This document shows positions 24,876-33,167 of a stretch of DNA of 64,000 nt, in pieces. Position numbers and translations under genes: made by a program. The stretch is from Micavibrio sp. UBA5703 (GTDB taxonomy: Bacteria > Pseudomonadota > Alphaproteobacteria > Micavibrionales > Micavibrionaceae), in NCBI GenBank assembly GCA_002420015.1, contig DIHF01000054.1, forward strand, positions 7,173 to 71,172, given 5' to 3'. The number at the start of each line of letters is the position of its first letter. Position 1 is the stretch's first letter. The notes under the pieces were generated by a model. That model was not told the DNA's origin. It did no database searches and worked only from the letters and a program-made list of their open reading frames with translations.

Positions 24876-26027
24876 ATGAAAAAACTACTACTCAGCACCG
24901 CCGCTTGCGGTCTGGCTCTGGCCCTCGTGCCGACACCTGCTGCAGCGCAGCTGGAAGTTGGCGTTGGCGGTCATGCCAAGATTTACGGCGTGTATATCGA
25001 CCAGGATGAAGAATCCGCTGCAGCGACTGCTGCAAATGGCGACGAAGCTCGCGAAATCGACATGATCCGCGACACGGAAGTTCATGTTTCCGGCGAAACG
25101 ACGATGGACAACGGCCTTGGCGTCGGCGTTCACATCGAAGCCGAAACGGATGGCGATGAAGGCTTCAACGTTGACGAGAGCTATGTTTACTTCTCGGGCG
25201 ACTGGGGCCGCGTTAACCTTGGCGAAGAAGACGGCGCTGCTTACCTCCTGCAGGTAGCTGCTCCTTCTGCTGATGCCAACATCGACGGTATCCGTCAGTA
25301 CGTTCAGCCGATCAACTATGCTGTTCTGACCGATATCACCACCGGCGTGACGACCCAAGGTCTTGACTACGATCAGGATCAGGCTCGCAGCACCGACAAC
25401 CTGACCTACCTGTCGCCGGTATTCAACGGCTTCCAGGCTGGTTTCACCTATGCGCCTGACGTTTCAGACAACAGCGGCAACGCTCAGGGTCTGGGCGGCG
25501 TTCGCACCGACAACGAGATCGAGTTCGGTTCCCTGTATGAACTGGCTCTTCGTTACGAAGGCATGTTCAACAATATCGGCTTCATCCTCGGCGGCGGTTA
25601 CACGCATGTCGATCATGAAAGAGACGATGATCCGATAGGTGCCGGTGACGTAACTGACGACCGCACGGCTTATAACGCCGGTCTCGACATTGATGTCGGT
25701 CCGTTCGGTATCGGTGCGGCTTACGTTGTCGACGATAACGGCGATGTTCGTAACGCAGCCAACACAGATGACATCGACGAAGAAGAAACGATGGTTGTCG
25801 GCGTTGACTACACGACCGGCCCGTTCAAAATCGGCGGTTCGTACCTCGACTCTGAAAACACCAACGGTAACGATGACGTTGACTCGCAGCGTTACATCGG
25901 CGGTGTGGTTTACACAGCCGGTCCGGGCCTCAGCTTCCGTGGTTCTATCCAGCACGTCGAGCATGAAGATGCTACGGACGAAGCGGATGCAACGGCAGTT
26001 GTTGTCGGTACGCAGGTCGATTTCTAG
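24876..26027 (+). CDS. outer-membrane porin
   Basis: A 383-residue porin of the general Gram-negative type (porin_4-like) letting small solutes through the outer membrane. The signal peptide MKKLLLSTAACGLALALVPTPAAA precedes QLEVGVGGHAKIYGVYIDQD; alternating beta-strands, acidic loops rich in D, N and G, and the final aromatic VGTQVDF fit a 16-strand barrel ending in Phe. GGAGG lies seven bases before the ATG. A TTGACC at 24736 may be the -35 box; the -10 is unclear. A strong terminator follows, so it is a single-gene unit. Codon use looks strongly biased, as in highly expressed genes. Confidence 0.9.
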   Translation: MKKLLLSTAACGLALALVPTPAAAQLEVGVGGHAKIYGVYIDQDEESAAATAANGDEAREIDMIRDTEVHVSGETTMDNGLGVGVHIEAETDGDEGFNVDESYVYFSGDWGRVNLGEEDGAAYLLQVAAPSADANIDGIRQYVQPINYAVLTDITTGVTTQGLDYDQDQARSTDNLTYLSPVFNGFQAGFTYAPDVSDNSGNAQGLGGVRTDNEIEFGSLYELALRYEGMFNNIGFILGGGYTHVDHERDDDPIGAGDVTDDRTAYNAGLDIDVGPFGIGAAYVVDDNGDVRNAANTDDIDEEETMVVGVDYTTGPFKIGGSYLDSENTNGNDDVDSQRYIGGVVYTAGPGLSFRGSIQHVEHEDATDEADATAVVVGTQVDF

Positions 26028-26055
26028 TCTTACGACTGGAATCTAATCTTTTCGG

Positions 26056-26081
26056 AAAGGGCGCCCGCAAGGCGCCCTTTT
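26056..26081 (+). terminator. Rho-independent terminator of the porin gene
   Basis: AAAGGGCGCC (26056-26065) and GGCGCCCTTT (26071-26080) form a perfect 10-bp stem with a 5-base loop, followed by TTC. Confidence 0.85.
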
Positions 26082-26096
26082 CATTGTTCCCTTTTT

Positions 26097-26169
26097 GTCA
26101 TTTCGAACCCTGCGGAGCAGGGTGAGAAATCTCATGAGATTTCTCCTCCTTTCAGTCGTCGAAATGACA
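26097..26169. repeat. palindromic interspersed repeat
   Basis: TGTCATTTCGAACC...GAGAAATCTC at the left and GAGATTTCTC...TCGAAATGACA at the right give a 73-bp imperfect palindrome. It is the same family as the in-frame copy in leuS. Confidence 0.85.
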
Positions 26170-26234
26170 GGTTTGGATGATTGCTTTTGAAATATTTATG
26201 TTCATTCATGTTCATTCGTGGTTTTAATAAGCGC

Positions 26235-26894
26235 ATGCCGATAGCAGAAAACATCGCCCGTATCCACCAACAAATCAAAAAAGCCGCGCAGGGTGCAGGG
26301 CGCGAGGTTTTATCCGTGCAACTTGTCGCCGTCAGCAAAATGCAGCCGCCCGAAAAAATCCGCGCGGCGCTGGACGCGGGTCAAAGATTATTTGGTGAAA
26401 ACCGGGTGCAGGAGGCTCAAGCTCATTGGGCCGCGTTGAAGGGTGAATATCCTGATATAAAACTCCACCTGATCGGCCCGCTTCAGACCAACAAGGTGAA
26501 AGAGGCGGTGGCTCTGTTCGATATGATCGAAACGCTGGACCGCGAAAAACTGGCGATAGCGCTTTCAAAGGAAATAAAAAAGCAGAATAAAAACCTGCCC
26601 TGCCTTGTTCAGGTCAATACAGGTGAGGAAGTACAAAAGGCCGGGATCATTCCGGCGGCGCTTCCCGGTTTTCTGGATTTTTGCCGGAGAGAGTGCGCGC
26701 TCGATATTCGCGGCCTGATGTGCATTCCGCCGGTCGATGAACCGCCCGCGCTGCATTTTGCGTTTTTGGCGAAGCTGGCGAAGGAAAACAATTTAAAGGA
26801 ACTCAGCATGGGAATGAGCGGCGATTTCGAAAAGGCGATACCGCTCGGCGCGACGTTCATTCGCATCGGCACCGGAATTTTCGGTGAGCGTTGA
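26235..26894 (+). CDS. yggS: YggS family pyridoxal phosphate homeostasis protein
   Basis: PLP-binding TIM-barrel protein that buffers PLP levels. 219 residues, normal for the family. VQLVAVSKMQPPEKI (PLP lysine at about residue 36) and LFGENRVQEA are diagnostic, as are HLIGPLQTNKVK, LVQVNTGEEVQKAGI, LSMGMSGDFEKAI and the final IRIGTGIFG. ATG 26235 gives the usual N-terminus; no good Shine-Dalgarno is seen. An open frame runs upstream to 26181. It lies alone between repeat elements. Confidence 0.93.
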   Translation: MPIAENIARIHQQIKKAAQGAGREVLSVQLVAVSKMQPPEKIRAALDAGQRLFGENRVQEAQAHWAALKGEYPDIKLHLIGPLQTNKVKEAVALFDMIETLDREKLAIALSKEIKKQNKNLPCLVQVNTGEEVQKAGIIPAALPGFLDFCRRECALDIRGLMCIPPVDEPPALHFAFLAKLAKENNLKELSMGMSGDFEKAIPLGATFIRIGTGIFGER

Positions 26895-26901
26895 ATAATT
26901 T

Positions 26902-27118
26902 TTAAACCACGGATGGACACAGATAAACACAGATTCCCAAAATCGTCATTGCACGGCTTGTCCGTGCAATCCACCCTCCTTCGCCCTGCGAGATTCGGCG
27001 GATAGGTGGATCACACGCATAAAGCGTGTGATGACGAAGATATAATTCAATCTGTGCCTATCCGTGTTCATCTGTGGTTAAAGCCAAGATCCTTCAGCGC
27101 AAGCGCTTCAGGATGACA
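26902..27118. repeat. nested long hairpin repeat after yggS
   Basis: Outer arms TTAAACCACGGATGGACACAGAT (26902 onward) and ATCTGTG...CCGTGTTCATCTGTGGTTAA (27049-27081) enclose a second hairpin pair (CGTCATTGCACGGC..., CACACGCATAAAGCGTGTG...GATGACG). A third unit, AGATCCTTCAGCGCAAGCG...CAGGATGACA, lies at 27087-27118. One repeat appears to have inserted inside another. Confidence 0.8.
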
Positions 27119-27125
27119 GGTGGAG

Positions 27126-27917
27126 TCAGGCGGTCTTTTTATCTTCCTCAAACAATGGAAATGCGCTGGGCGCGATCAGGTCGAGCGGTGCGGCGCTGGC
27201 AACCTCGACCATGCTTTTTTCGACATGGCTTTTTCCCATCATGCCTGCTGTGCGGCCTTCGGCGGCCGGGGCCATTTCAAACACCATACGTCGCCCGCCG
27301 CCCAGATCGGCAAAAGACAAGACCGAGCCGGGCAGGGTGGAGAGAGCTTCGCTTTCGGCGCTTTTCAGGCTTGCAGCGATCTGCGTTTCGGGGTGTGCGT
27401 TCATGCTTTTGTATTGCGGTGCTTCGCCATCAAAAACAAAGGCCATAACATTGCCGGTTAAATCCTTGCCCGTTTCTTCCTGTATGGCGGCATTGACAAG
27501 CCCGCTGGCTGCGCCTACCGCGCCGCCATAAACCGCGCCGCCGATGATTGTAGAAATGGGCCTTATTTCATCGCCCGTGAAGTGACGATATAAATTTGAA
27601 ACCACCGGGATGTGCTGGAGCGGGTTGACCATGTCGATCAAATCGCCAAAGCCGAAGGGTTTTTTCGCGGCGGCCGGTTCGGGCGCGTTGACACCTTGAT
27701 AAGCGAGGGCGTTTTCAAAGCTTGCCGTATGCGACGATGTTTGTGCGCGGCCAAGGCTTTCTTCGATGCGCTGCGTTGCGCTCGACGCTTTTTCCCAAAC
27801 GGGATACGAACCTGCCATGCGGTCATTATCGCGGGCCATGCGCAGCACTTTGCCGCTGCGCGCTTGTGCGGCAGGATGATTCTGGCTGCTGGCTTCAACG
27901 GCACCGATATCGAGCAT
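27126..27917 (-). CDS. uncharacterised protein with glycine-zipper-like hydrophobic segment
   Basis: A 263-residue protein of unknown function. The middle has FGDLIDMVNPLQHIPVVSNLYRHFTGDEI followed by IIGGAVYGGAVGAASGLVNAA, a Gly/Ala-rich hydrophobic stretch (residues about 130-150) that could be one or two membrane helices or a glycine zipper. I recall similar PLQHIPVVS...GGALFGG patterns in other alphaproteobacteria, but cannot name the family. ATG 27917 is chosen because AAGGGAAAG lies eight bases upstream. It is divergent from the regulator gene at 28046. Confidence 0.6.
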   Translation of the reverse strand: MLDIGAVEASSQNHPAAQARSGKVLRMARDNDRMAGSYPVWEKASSATQRIEESLGRAQTSSHTASFENALAYQGVNAPEPAAAKKPFGFGDLIDMVNPLQHIPVVSNLYRHFTGDEIRPISTIIGGAVYGGAVGAASGLVNAAIQEETGKDLTGNVMAFVFDGEAPQYKSMNAHPETQIAASLKSAESEALSTLPGSVLSFADLGGGRRMVFEMAPAAEGRTAGMMGKSHVEKSMVEVASAAPLDLIAPSAFPLFEEDKKTA

Positions 27918-28045
27918 ATTTTTGTCTTTCCCTTGCAGATCAAAGGGTTGCAAGCTCTGTGCCAAAAGGAAACAGTGTAAAATCAAAGGGTTAGAAGGGT
28001 AGAGTTTTGCTGGCCCGGTGCTTATTGCCCCCGTATACTGGCTCT

Positions 28046-28624
28046 ATGGGAAAAGAAACGTCATCAGTAAATGTCACTATTTTCGAGCCGGAAGAACGAA
28101 ATCGCCAGGTCATCGCCGCCGCTTTGCGCGTGGAAGGAATGGACGGGGTGCGTTTTATCGGCGACCTGTCCGAGGCGGGCGAAGGCGTGATGATTTATAT
28201 CTGCGCGCCGGGGGAACCGCCTCCGGAAGGAAAGTCATTGGCCGCCGCTGATATTTTCATGAAGCCCGTGCGTCTTGGCGCTTTGATTGAGCGCGTTCGG
28301 CGTCATCAGAAAAATTTCTCCGGCATTAAAAGCACGGGCAAAACGATAAAAATCGCCACGCAGATTCTCGACGTTGAGAATAATTTTCTGGGCACGGTCC
28401 GCCTCACGGAAAAGGAAACGGCGATCCTGACGTTTTTGCATGAAAATAAAAACAGAACCGTTGCGCGTCAGGAACTTCTGGATGCCGTTTGGGGTTATGC
28501 CGAAGGGGTAGAAACCCATACGCTTGAAACGCATATCTACAGGCTGCGCCAGAAAATAGAAAAAGACGCGGCCAACCCAAAAATTCTTCTGACGGAAGAA
28601 AACGGCTACAGGCTGTCGCCGTGA
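28046..28624 (+). CDS. OmpR/PhoB-type regulator with a pseudo-receiver domain
   Basis: A 192-residue DNA-binding protein. The C-terminal winged helix is clear: LTEKETAILTFLHENKNRTVARQELLDAVWG, then THTLETHIYRLRQKIE as recognition helix and EENGYRLSP as the wing. The N-terminal 100 residues resemble a receiver (FEPEERNRQVIAAAL) and keep the FMKPVRLGAL lysine region, but the acidic pocket is FEPEE and the strand-3 position reads MIYICAPG, without an aspartate. It is therefore unlikely to be phosphorylated in the normal way. No histidine kinase gene is near. It sits between two genes of unknown function. Confidence 0.8.
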   Translation: MGKETSSVNVTIFEPEERNRQVIAAALRVEGMDGVRFIGDLSEAGEGVMIYICAPGEPPPEGKSLAAADIFMKPVRLGALIERVRRHQKNFSGIKSTGKTIKIATQILDVENNFLGTVRLTEKETAILTFLHENKNRTVARQELLDAVWGYAEGVETHTLETHIYRLRQKIEKDAANPKILLTEENGYRLSP

Positions 28625-28627
28625 AAG

Positions 28628-29182
28628 CTATTGCAATTTGCCCTTTTCAACGGCTGCAACGAGGCTTTGCAGGAATGTGCCGCCGCGCTCGATGTGGAGA
28701 GTTTTTACATTCTGTTGCGCGAGGATATTAAGGTCGGAAAGCAGGGAATAAATCGTTCTGACTTCATGCGACTCAAGGCCGATCGCGTCGTTCTGAACGG
28801 GCGCAGAGTCGAAAACCGATTTATTTTTTGCTGAAAAGGAAGCCTGCCGATAGGCGCTGGCGGCATAGGCGGCCGCGCCATCGCGCATCGCCGTATTTGC
28901 GATCGCCGTACTTGGGGTGTGCTCCGCATTGATCGCGGGCGCGGCAGGCATACCCGTGGTGCTTAGAAGCGAACGCAAAAAACTCTCAAGGAAGATTTGC
29001 AGCGCCTCAACCGAAACGGTCGCTTCGTCGCCGTCATTGAAAAAAACTTTTTCCTCTTCGTCTTTGCCCTTTTTCTTTGAGCGTTCCTGATCGGGGTCGT
29101 GACGGCGAATACCAAGGCGCGTATCGGCGCTTTCGGCCTCGCGCGGCTTGACGGAGAATATGTTGCTCACGTTCGAGAACAT
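28628..29182 (-). CDS. uncharacterised protein beside the OmpR-type regulator
   Basis: A 184-residue protein of unknown function. The N-terminus is polar, with LGIRRHDPDQERSKKKGKDEEEK (very charged), followed by helical regions (VEALQIFLESFLRSLL; VRTIYSLLSDLNILAQQNVK) and an alanine-rich linker. No signal peptide. It is convergent with the regulator, four bases apart, and shares its neighbourhood with 27126-27917. ATG 29182 is preferred over TTG 29188. I recall similar sequences in alphaproteobacteria, but the family name is not known to me. Confidence 0.6.
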   Translation of the reverse strand: MFSNVSNIFSVKPREAESADTRLGIRRHDPDQERSKKKGKDEEEKVFFNDGDEATVSVEALQIFLESFLRSLLSTTGMPAAPAINAEHTPSTAIANTAMRDGAAAYAASAYRQASFSAKNKSVFDSAPVQNDAIGLESHEVRTIYSLLSDLNILAQQNVKTLHIERGGTFLQSLVAAVEKGKLQ

Positions 29183-29250
29183 GTCCAAAAAATCCCAAAA
29201 AAGTTTGTTGACACCTCATATTAGCAGATATGCACGTAATCCGCCAAGTT

Positions 29251-29357
29251 TATAGTCCTTCCAATTTGCTTTTGGACAGCGTTGCTTCGCTCCTCACGTA
29301 GCGTTTTCTACGCATCGTCGCTCGCGCCTTGTCCAAAACCAAATTGGTTTGACTATA
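29251..29357. repeat. 107-bp palindromic element, copy 1
   Basis: Begins TATAGTC and ends GACTATA, with CCAATTTG...TTTTGGACA inside the left arm and TGTCCAAAA...CAAATTGG in the right, and a central stem-loop ACGTAGCGTTTTCTACGC. It differs from copy 2 at 54403-54509 at about six of 107 positions. The size is exactly the same in both. Confidence 0.9.
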
Positions 29358-29391
29358 GGGCGTGCAATTCTAACGCATTGTAATAGAATGA

Positions 29392-30183
29392 TTATTTGTA
29401 AAGCTGGTCCCGCAGGCTGTTCAGATCGCTTAAAATCCATGGTGCAGAATATTCCCACAGCCCTTCTTCCTTACCTGTGTCCGGATCGACTGCGCTGCAT
29501 TGTATGGTGGCGACATCGCCCATCATCAGCCATTGCGGAATGTTGTCGAGCATGAAGGGTTTGTCTTTATCGACCTGGGTGGGCCGCACTTTCAGGTGCA
29601 ACCGTCCGGAATATTTTTTCTTGGTATCCGGCAGGAATTTGGAAATATGGTCGTATTGCGTCTGGTTCATCGGCAGTCGTGAAAATTTCGGTAAATCCTC
29701 TACAACCAGCGAAATCCACTCATCGCCATAGGGGAAAGGAAAATAAGGGATATAATCGGCATCATTGCCCGGAAAATGAAAGATAATCGAGGCGGTGCCC
29801 GAAGAATCTTTTTCTGTGACCTGAAGCACGACATCCGTCTTGATCGTAATGAAGTCCTGTTTTTCCTTGTAGTCCTTGAAGCCCCATTTGAGGCGGTAAC
29901 TTTCGGTTTCGTAATATTCCGTAGCCGCCTCGGCGCTTTGCGCCTTTTCATATGCGTCGTTGGCTTGTATCCAGTTGACGTAGTCGGGTGCTGTCCCAGT
30001 CAGTGAGAAAAATGCAAAAACGGCCTTTTCTTCCTCGGAAAATTTGGTTTCAGGAAGGGCCTGGGCAAAGGCGTACAGAGGTAGAGCCAGGTTAACGGCA
30101 GTTATTAGGAGAGCGCAGAAAAACAAACAAAATTTCAAAAGACGTACCCCCAAAGCTTCAACTTGTTCTATTATACACCGCAT
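29392..30183 (-). CDS. secreted hypothetical protein
   Basis: A 263-residue protein with a signal peptide: hydrophobic VRLLKFCLFFCALLITAVNLALPLYAFAQA with cleavage likely after AQA. The mature part is acidic and rich in aromatic residues, with WGFKDYKEKQDFITI and PYFPFPYGDEWISLVVED. No domain I know; probably periplasmic. The start is uncertain: ATG 30183 overlaps the divergent ATG of the Smr gene, while TTG 30156 would give a shorter, more typical signal peptide and sits just after a TATAAT at 30170-30175. Neither has a ribosome binding site. Confidence 0.65.
   Translation of the reverse strand: MRCIIEQVEALGVRLLKFCLFFCALLITAVNLALPLYAFAQALPETKFSEEEKAVFAFFSLTGTAPDYVNWIQANDAYEKAQSAEAATEYYETESYRLKWGFKDYKEKQDFITIKTDVVLQVTEKDSSGTASIIFHFPGNDADYIPYFPFPYGDEWISLVVEDLPKFSRLPMNQTQYDHISKFLPDTKKKYSGRLHLKVRPTQVDKDKPFMLDNIPQWLMMGDVATIQCSAVDPDTGKEEGLWEYSAPWILSDLNSLRDQLYK
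30169..30175. promoter_or_regulatory. overlapping -10 boxes, possibly a bidirectional promoter
   Basis: The sequence TATTATA reads TATTAT on the plus strand (30169-30174), eight bases before the smr ATG at 30182, and TATAAT on the minus strand (30170-30175), 14 bases before TTG 30156. No -35 box is convincing on either side. Confidence 0.35.
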
Positions 30184-30748
30184 GAGTGAAAAAGACGATA
30201 AAGATAAGGAAGGCAAGGATTTGTGGGCGCTGGCCGTGTCGGGCGTAAAACCCATGCCGGGGAAAAAAGCTGATGATGTGGCGACGGGACGCAATCACAC
30301 GCAGCCCGTACGCGTGACATACGGCGATAAAACTGCCACAAAAGATAAATCCGGCGAACGTTTGGAAATAAAGGATCCGGGGCGGGGTATCGACAAACGT
30401 ACGGATGAGCGCTTGCGGCGGGGTGAGATGGAGATTGAAGCGCGGCTCGATCTGCACGGGCTTGATCAGGACAGGGCCCGCGATGCGCTGGAGAAATTTA
30501 TTATGGGTGCTCACGCTGCCGGGAAACGTTGTGTACTTGTGATAACAGGTACGGGTAAAAGGGCGGGGCAAGATGACAACGAAGAAGATTGGTTCATGCC
30601 GCAAAAAGGCATACTTAAGCAAAAAGTTCCAGAATGGTTGGCAGGCGAAAAATTAAGACCTTTGATCGTGCAAACTCACCCTGCGCAAAGAAAACATGGC
30701 GGGGAAGGGGCAATGTACGTGCTGCTGAGGCGACAAAGATTGACATAA
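30182..30748 (+). CDS. Smr/MutS2 C-terminal domain protein
   Basis: A 188-residue protein of the small MutS-related group, a domain with nuclease or nucleic-acid-binding activity. The N-terminal 80 residues are polar and probably disordered; the Smr domain (residues about 88-188) shows LDLHGLDQDRARDAL, VITGTGKRAG, and HPAQRKHGGEGAMYVLLRR. The LDLHG and HGG motifs are as in the family. Short Smr proteins commonly lie near hslUV in alphaproteobacteria, as here. ATG 30182 gives no leader with a ribosome binding site, so a leaderless mRNA is possible; an earlier in-frame start at 30044 is unlikely. Confidence 0.85.
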   Translation: MSEKDDKDKEGKDLWALAVSGVKPMPGKKADDVATGRNHTQPVRVTYGDKTATKDKSGERLEIKDPGRGIDKRTDERLRRGEMEIEARLDLHGLDQDRARDALEKFIMGAHAAGKRCVLVITGTGKRAGQDDNEEDWFMPQKGILKQKVPEWLAGEKLRPLIVQTHPAQRKHGGEGAMYVLLRRQRLT

Positions 30749-30769
30749 CCATATAAAAACGGGTACAAC
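30740..30769 (+). promoter_or_regulatory. possible promoter for 30812-31225
   Basis: TTGACA (30740-30745) overlaps the smr stop codon; an 18-base spacer leads to TACAAC (30764-30769), 42 bases before the next ATG. Confidence 0.4.
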
Positions 30770-30811
30770 AACCAAAAGAAATACAGATTTGTTATTCTGG
30801 AGTACTGCATC

Positions 30812-31225
30812 ATGCCTGACCTGAAAGGAAATAGCGCCGGGATGGCGTTCAGGAGTGCGCAAATCCCTGTCGTTAATCCGGACCAATTGAAGGACAGAAA
30901 AATTCTGGTGCGGGCGCTCGGCTTGCAAGCGCATCAGACTGCTGCCGATTTAGATGTGCACAGGAATTGGTTTAAGGTCCGTGGAAAAACGAACATGTAC
31001 AAGATTGTCGAAATTCGCGGTCTTCAAGAAGTTTTTGATTTCCTGGAAAGAGAAAAAAATCTCGGCGTCAATCAGGACAAAATTAAGATCTTCTTTAACG
31101 GCAAAGTCCACGAATACAGAGAATTCGTAAAAATATTCCCGCCTTCGATTTCGGACCTGGATAAAAAGAACAGGTGCAATCCTCTCTTCGTCCAGCATTG
31201 TCAGCCGAAAGAATCGCTTGATTAA
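30812..31225 (+). CDS. hypothetical protein between smr and hslU
   Basis: A 137-residue basic soluble protein with no family I recognise. The middle reads VRGKTNMYKIVEIRGLQEVFDFLEREKNLG, mixed alpha/beta. GGAG lies about ten bases before the ATG. It is convergent with hslU: its stop is only six bases from the hslU stop. With its own possible promoter it fits the pattern of single hypothetical genes inserted at operon borders in this window, here on the plus strand. Confidence 0.55.
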   Translation: MPDLKGNSAGMAFRSAQIPVVNPDQLKDRKILVRALGLQAHQTAADLDVHRNWFKVRGKTNMYKIVEIRGLQEVFDFLEREKNLGVNQDKIKIFFNGKVHEYREFVKIFPPSISDLDKKNRCNPLFVQHCQPKESLD

Positions 31226-31230
31226 AAAGA

Positions 31231-32568
31231 CTAAAGAATGAATCTGCTTAAGTCGGCGGATTTTGCCAGTTCCTCGACATTTTCACGTACATACGCGGCT
31301 GTGATGACAATTTCCTCGCCGCCACGGTCCGAGGCCGTAAAGGATATTTGTTCCAGAAGTTTTTCCATGACCGTCAAGAGGCGGCGCGCGCCGATATTCT
31401 CGACGCTCTCGTTAACCTCGAAGGCGAGGCGGGCGATTTCATCAATGGCGGCATCCTCGAATTTAAGTGTAACGCCTTCCGTGCCGATCAGCGCGATGTA
31501 CTGCTTGATAAGGCTGGCTTCGGTTTCGGTGAGGATGCGTTTGAAATCTTCTTGGGTCAAAGCATTCAACTCGACGCGGATCGGCAGGCGGCCCTGAAGT
31601 TCGGCCAGCAGGTCCGAGGGTTTCGCGTAATGAAACGCGCCGGAGGCGATAAACAGGATGTGATCTGTTTTGACGGTGCCGTACTTCGTTGTGACCGTCG
31701 TTCCTTCGATCAGGGGCAAAAGGTCGCGTTGCACGCCTTCGCGGGAAACATCGCCGCCGCGCACGTCCTGCCGTGCCGCGATTTTGTCGATTTCATCGAT
31801 AAAGACGATGCCGCTTTGCTGCACGAGATCAAGGGCAGATGAAATGATTTTATCTTCGTCCAGAAGCTTGTCGGCTTCTTCATGAATCAGGATTTCATGG
31901 CTTTCATCGACGCGCATCTTGCGTTTTTTCGTGCGCCCGCCGAACGCCTTGCCGAACATATCGCCCATATTGATCATGCTCATGGACGCACCGGGCATGC
32001 CGGGGATATCAAAGCTCGGCATCGGATTTGAGTTGTCCAGAAGTTCCAGTTCAATCTCGCGGTCGTTCAACTCTCCGGCACGCAGCTTGTCACGGAAATT
32101 CCTGCGTGTGCCATCGCCAGCCGTGTTGCCGACCAGCGCATCCAGCACGCGCTCCTCGGCGTAAATTTCTGCCTGCGCCATGACGGTCTTGCGCTGCTTT
32201 TCGCGCATCATGTGGATGGCGGCTTCGGTCAGGTCGCGGATAATCGATTCCACATCCTTGCCGACATAGCCGACCTCGGTGAATTTTGTGGCTTCGACCT
32301 TGATGAAAGGCGCGCCCGCGAGTTTAGCCAGACGCCGCGCAATCTCTGTCTTTCCGACGCCTGTCGGGCCGATCATCAGGATGTTTTTGGGGTAAACTTC
32401 CTCCTGCATTTCAAGATCGAGCTGCATCCGCCGCCAGCGGTTGCGCAGGGCGATCGCTACGGATTTTTTCGCGGCGGACTGGCCGATGATGTAACGGTCC
32501 AGCTCGGAAACGATTTCACGCGGTGAGAAGGCAGGAATTTCGGTTTTTTGTTTTGTGGCGGCGGCCAT
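31231..32568 (-). CDS. hslU: ATP-dependent protease ATPase subunit HslU
   Basis: AAA+ unfoldase that feeds proteins into HslV. The 445 residues are normal. Near the start: [17 protein letters not shown] (residues about 13-29), Walker [16 protein letters not shown], Walker [14 protein letters not shown], sensor and arginine-finger part [17 protein letters not shown], and the C-terminal SADLSRFIL tail that docks into HslV. Directly downstream of hslV with a 5-base gap, so they form one operon. Heat-shock control is usual in the family but no sigma32 site was identified here. Confidence 0.97.
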   Translation of the reverse strand: MAAATKQKTEIPAFSPREIVSELDRYIIGQSAAKKSVAIALRNRWRRMQLDLEMQEEVYPKNILMIGPTGVGKTEIARRLAKLAGAPFIKVEATKFTEVGYVGKDVESIIRDLTEAAIHMMREKQRKTVMAQAEIYAEERVLDALVGNTAGDGTRRNFRDKLRAGELNDREIELELLDNSNPMPSFDIPGMPGASMSMINMGDMFGKAFGGRTKKRKMRVDESHEILIHEEADKLLDEDKIISSALDLVQQSGIVFIDEIDKIAARQDVRGGDVSREGVQRDLLPLIEGTTVTTKYGTVKTDHILFIASGAFHYAKPSDLLAELQGRLPIRVELNALTQEDFKRILTETEASLIKQYIALIGTEGVTLKFEDAAIDEIARLAFEVNESVENIGARRLLTVMEKLLEQISFTASDRGGEEIVITAAYVRENVEELAKSADLSRFIL

Positions 32569-32573
32569 GACGT

Positions 32574-33128
32574 TTAGATCTTTTCAACAGTAATATTGTT
32601 GTTTGTATAAACGCAGATATCGGCTGCGATTTTCATGGCGCGGCGGGCGATTTCCTCGACGGAAAGATTTTGATCAGCCAGCGCCCGCGCGGCGGCCAGC
32701 GCGTAATTGCCGCCCGATCCAATGCCGATGATGCCGTCTTCCGGCTCGACCACATCGCCTGTGCCGGTCAGGATCAAAGAGGTTTCCTTGTCGCAGACGA
32801 CCATCAACGCCTCGAGGCGGCGCAGATATTTATCCGTGCGCCAGTCCTTGGCCAACTCTACGCAGGCCCGCGTCAGTTGTCCTGGATGGGCTTCCAGCTT
32901 GGCTTCAAGGCGTTCAAAAAGCGTGAAGGCATCGGCAGTCGCTCCGGCAAACCCGGCGATGATCGCGCCGTCCTTGCCGAGCCTGCGCACCTTACGGGCG
33001 TTGGATTTAAGGACCGTTGCGCCCATCGAAACCTGGCCGTCGCCCGCAACGACGACCTCGCCGCCCTTGCGGATCGAAACGATGGTGGTGCCGCGCCAGT
33101 TCTGTGCTTTCGCGTAATCTTGGTTCAT
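32574..33128 (-). CDS. hslV: ATP-dependent protease proteolytic subunit HslV
   Basis: Threonine protease with a proteasome beta fold. 184 residues. The mature N-terminal threonine is probably the first T of [26 protein letters not shown], about residue 13; such a propeptide is common in alphaproteobacterial Hsl[15 protein letters not shown] is the conserved SGGNYA-type motif. The ATG 33128 is preferred over an in-frame extension to 33158. It lies in front of hslU and after a divergent-looking gap of 39 bases from the protease gene. Confidence 0.95.
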   Translation of the reverse strand: MNQDYAKAQNWRGTTIVSIRKGGEVVVAGDGQVSMGATVLKSNARKVRRLGKDGAIIAGFAGATADAFTLFERLEAKLEAHPGQLTRACVELAKDWRTDKYLRRLEALMVVCDKETSLILTGTGDVVEPEDGIIGIGSGGNYALAAARALADQNLSVEEIARRAMKIAADICVYTNNNITVEKI

Positions 33129-33167
33129 GGGAAAGGATATGTGGCATTTCAGCCGCAAAAGTCAAGG

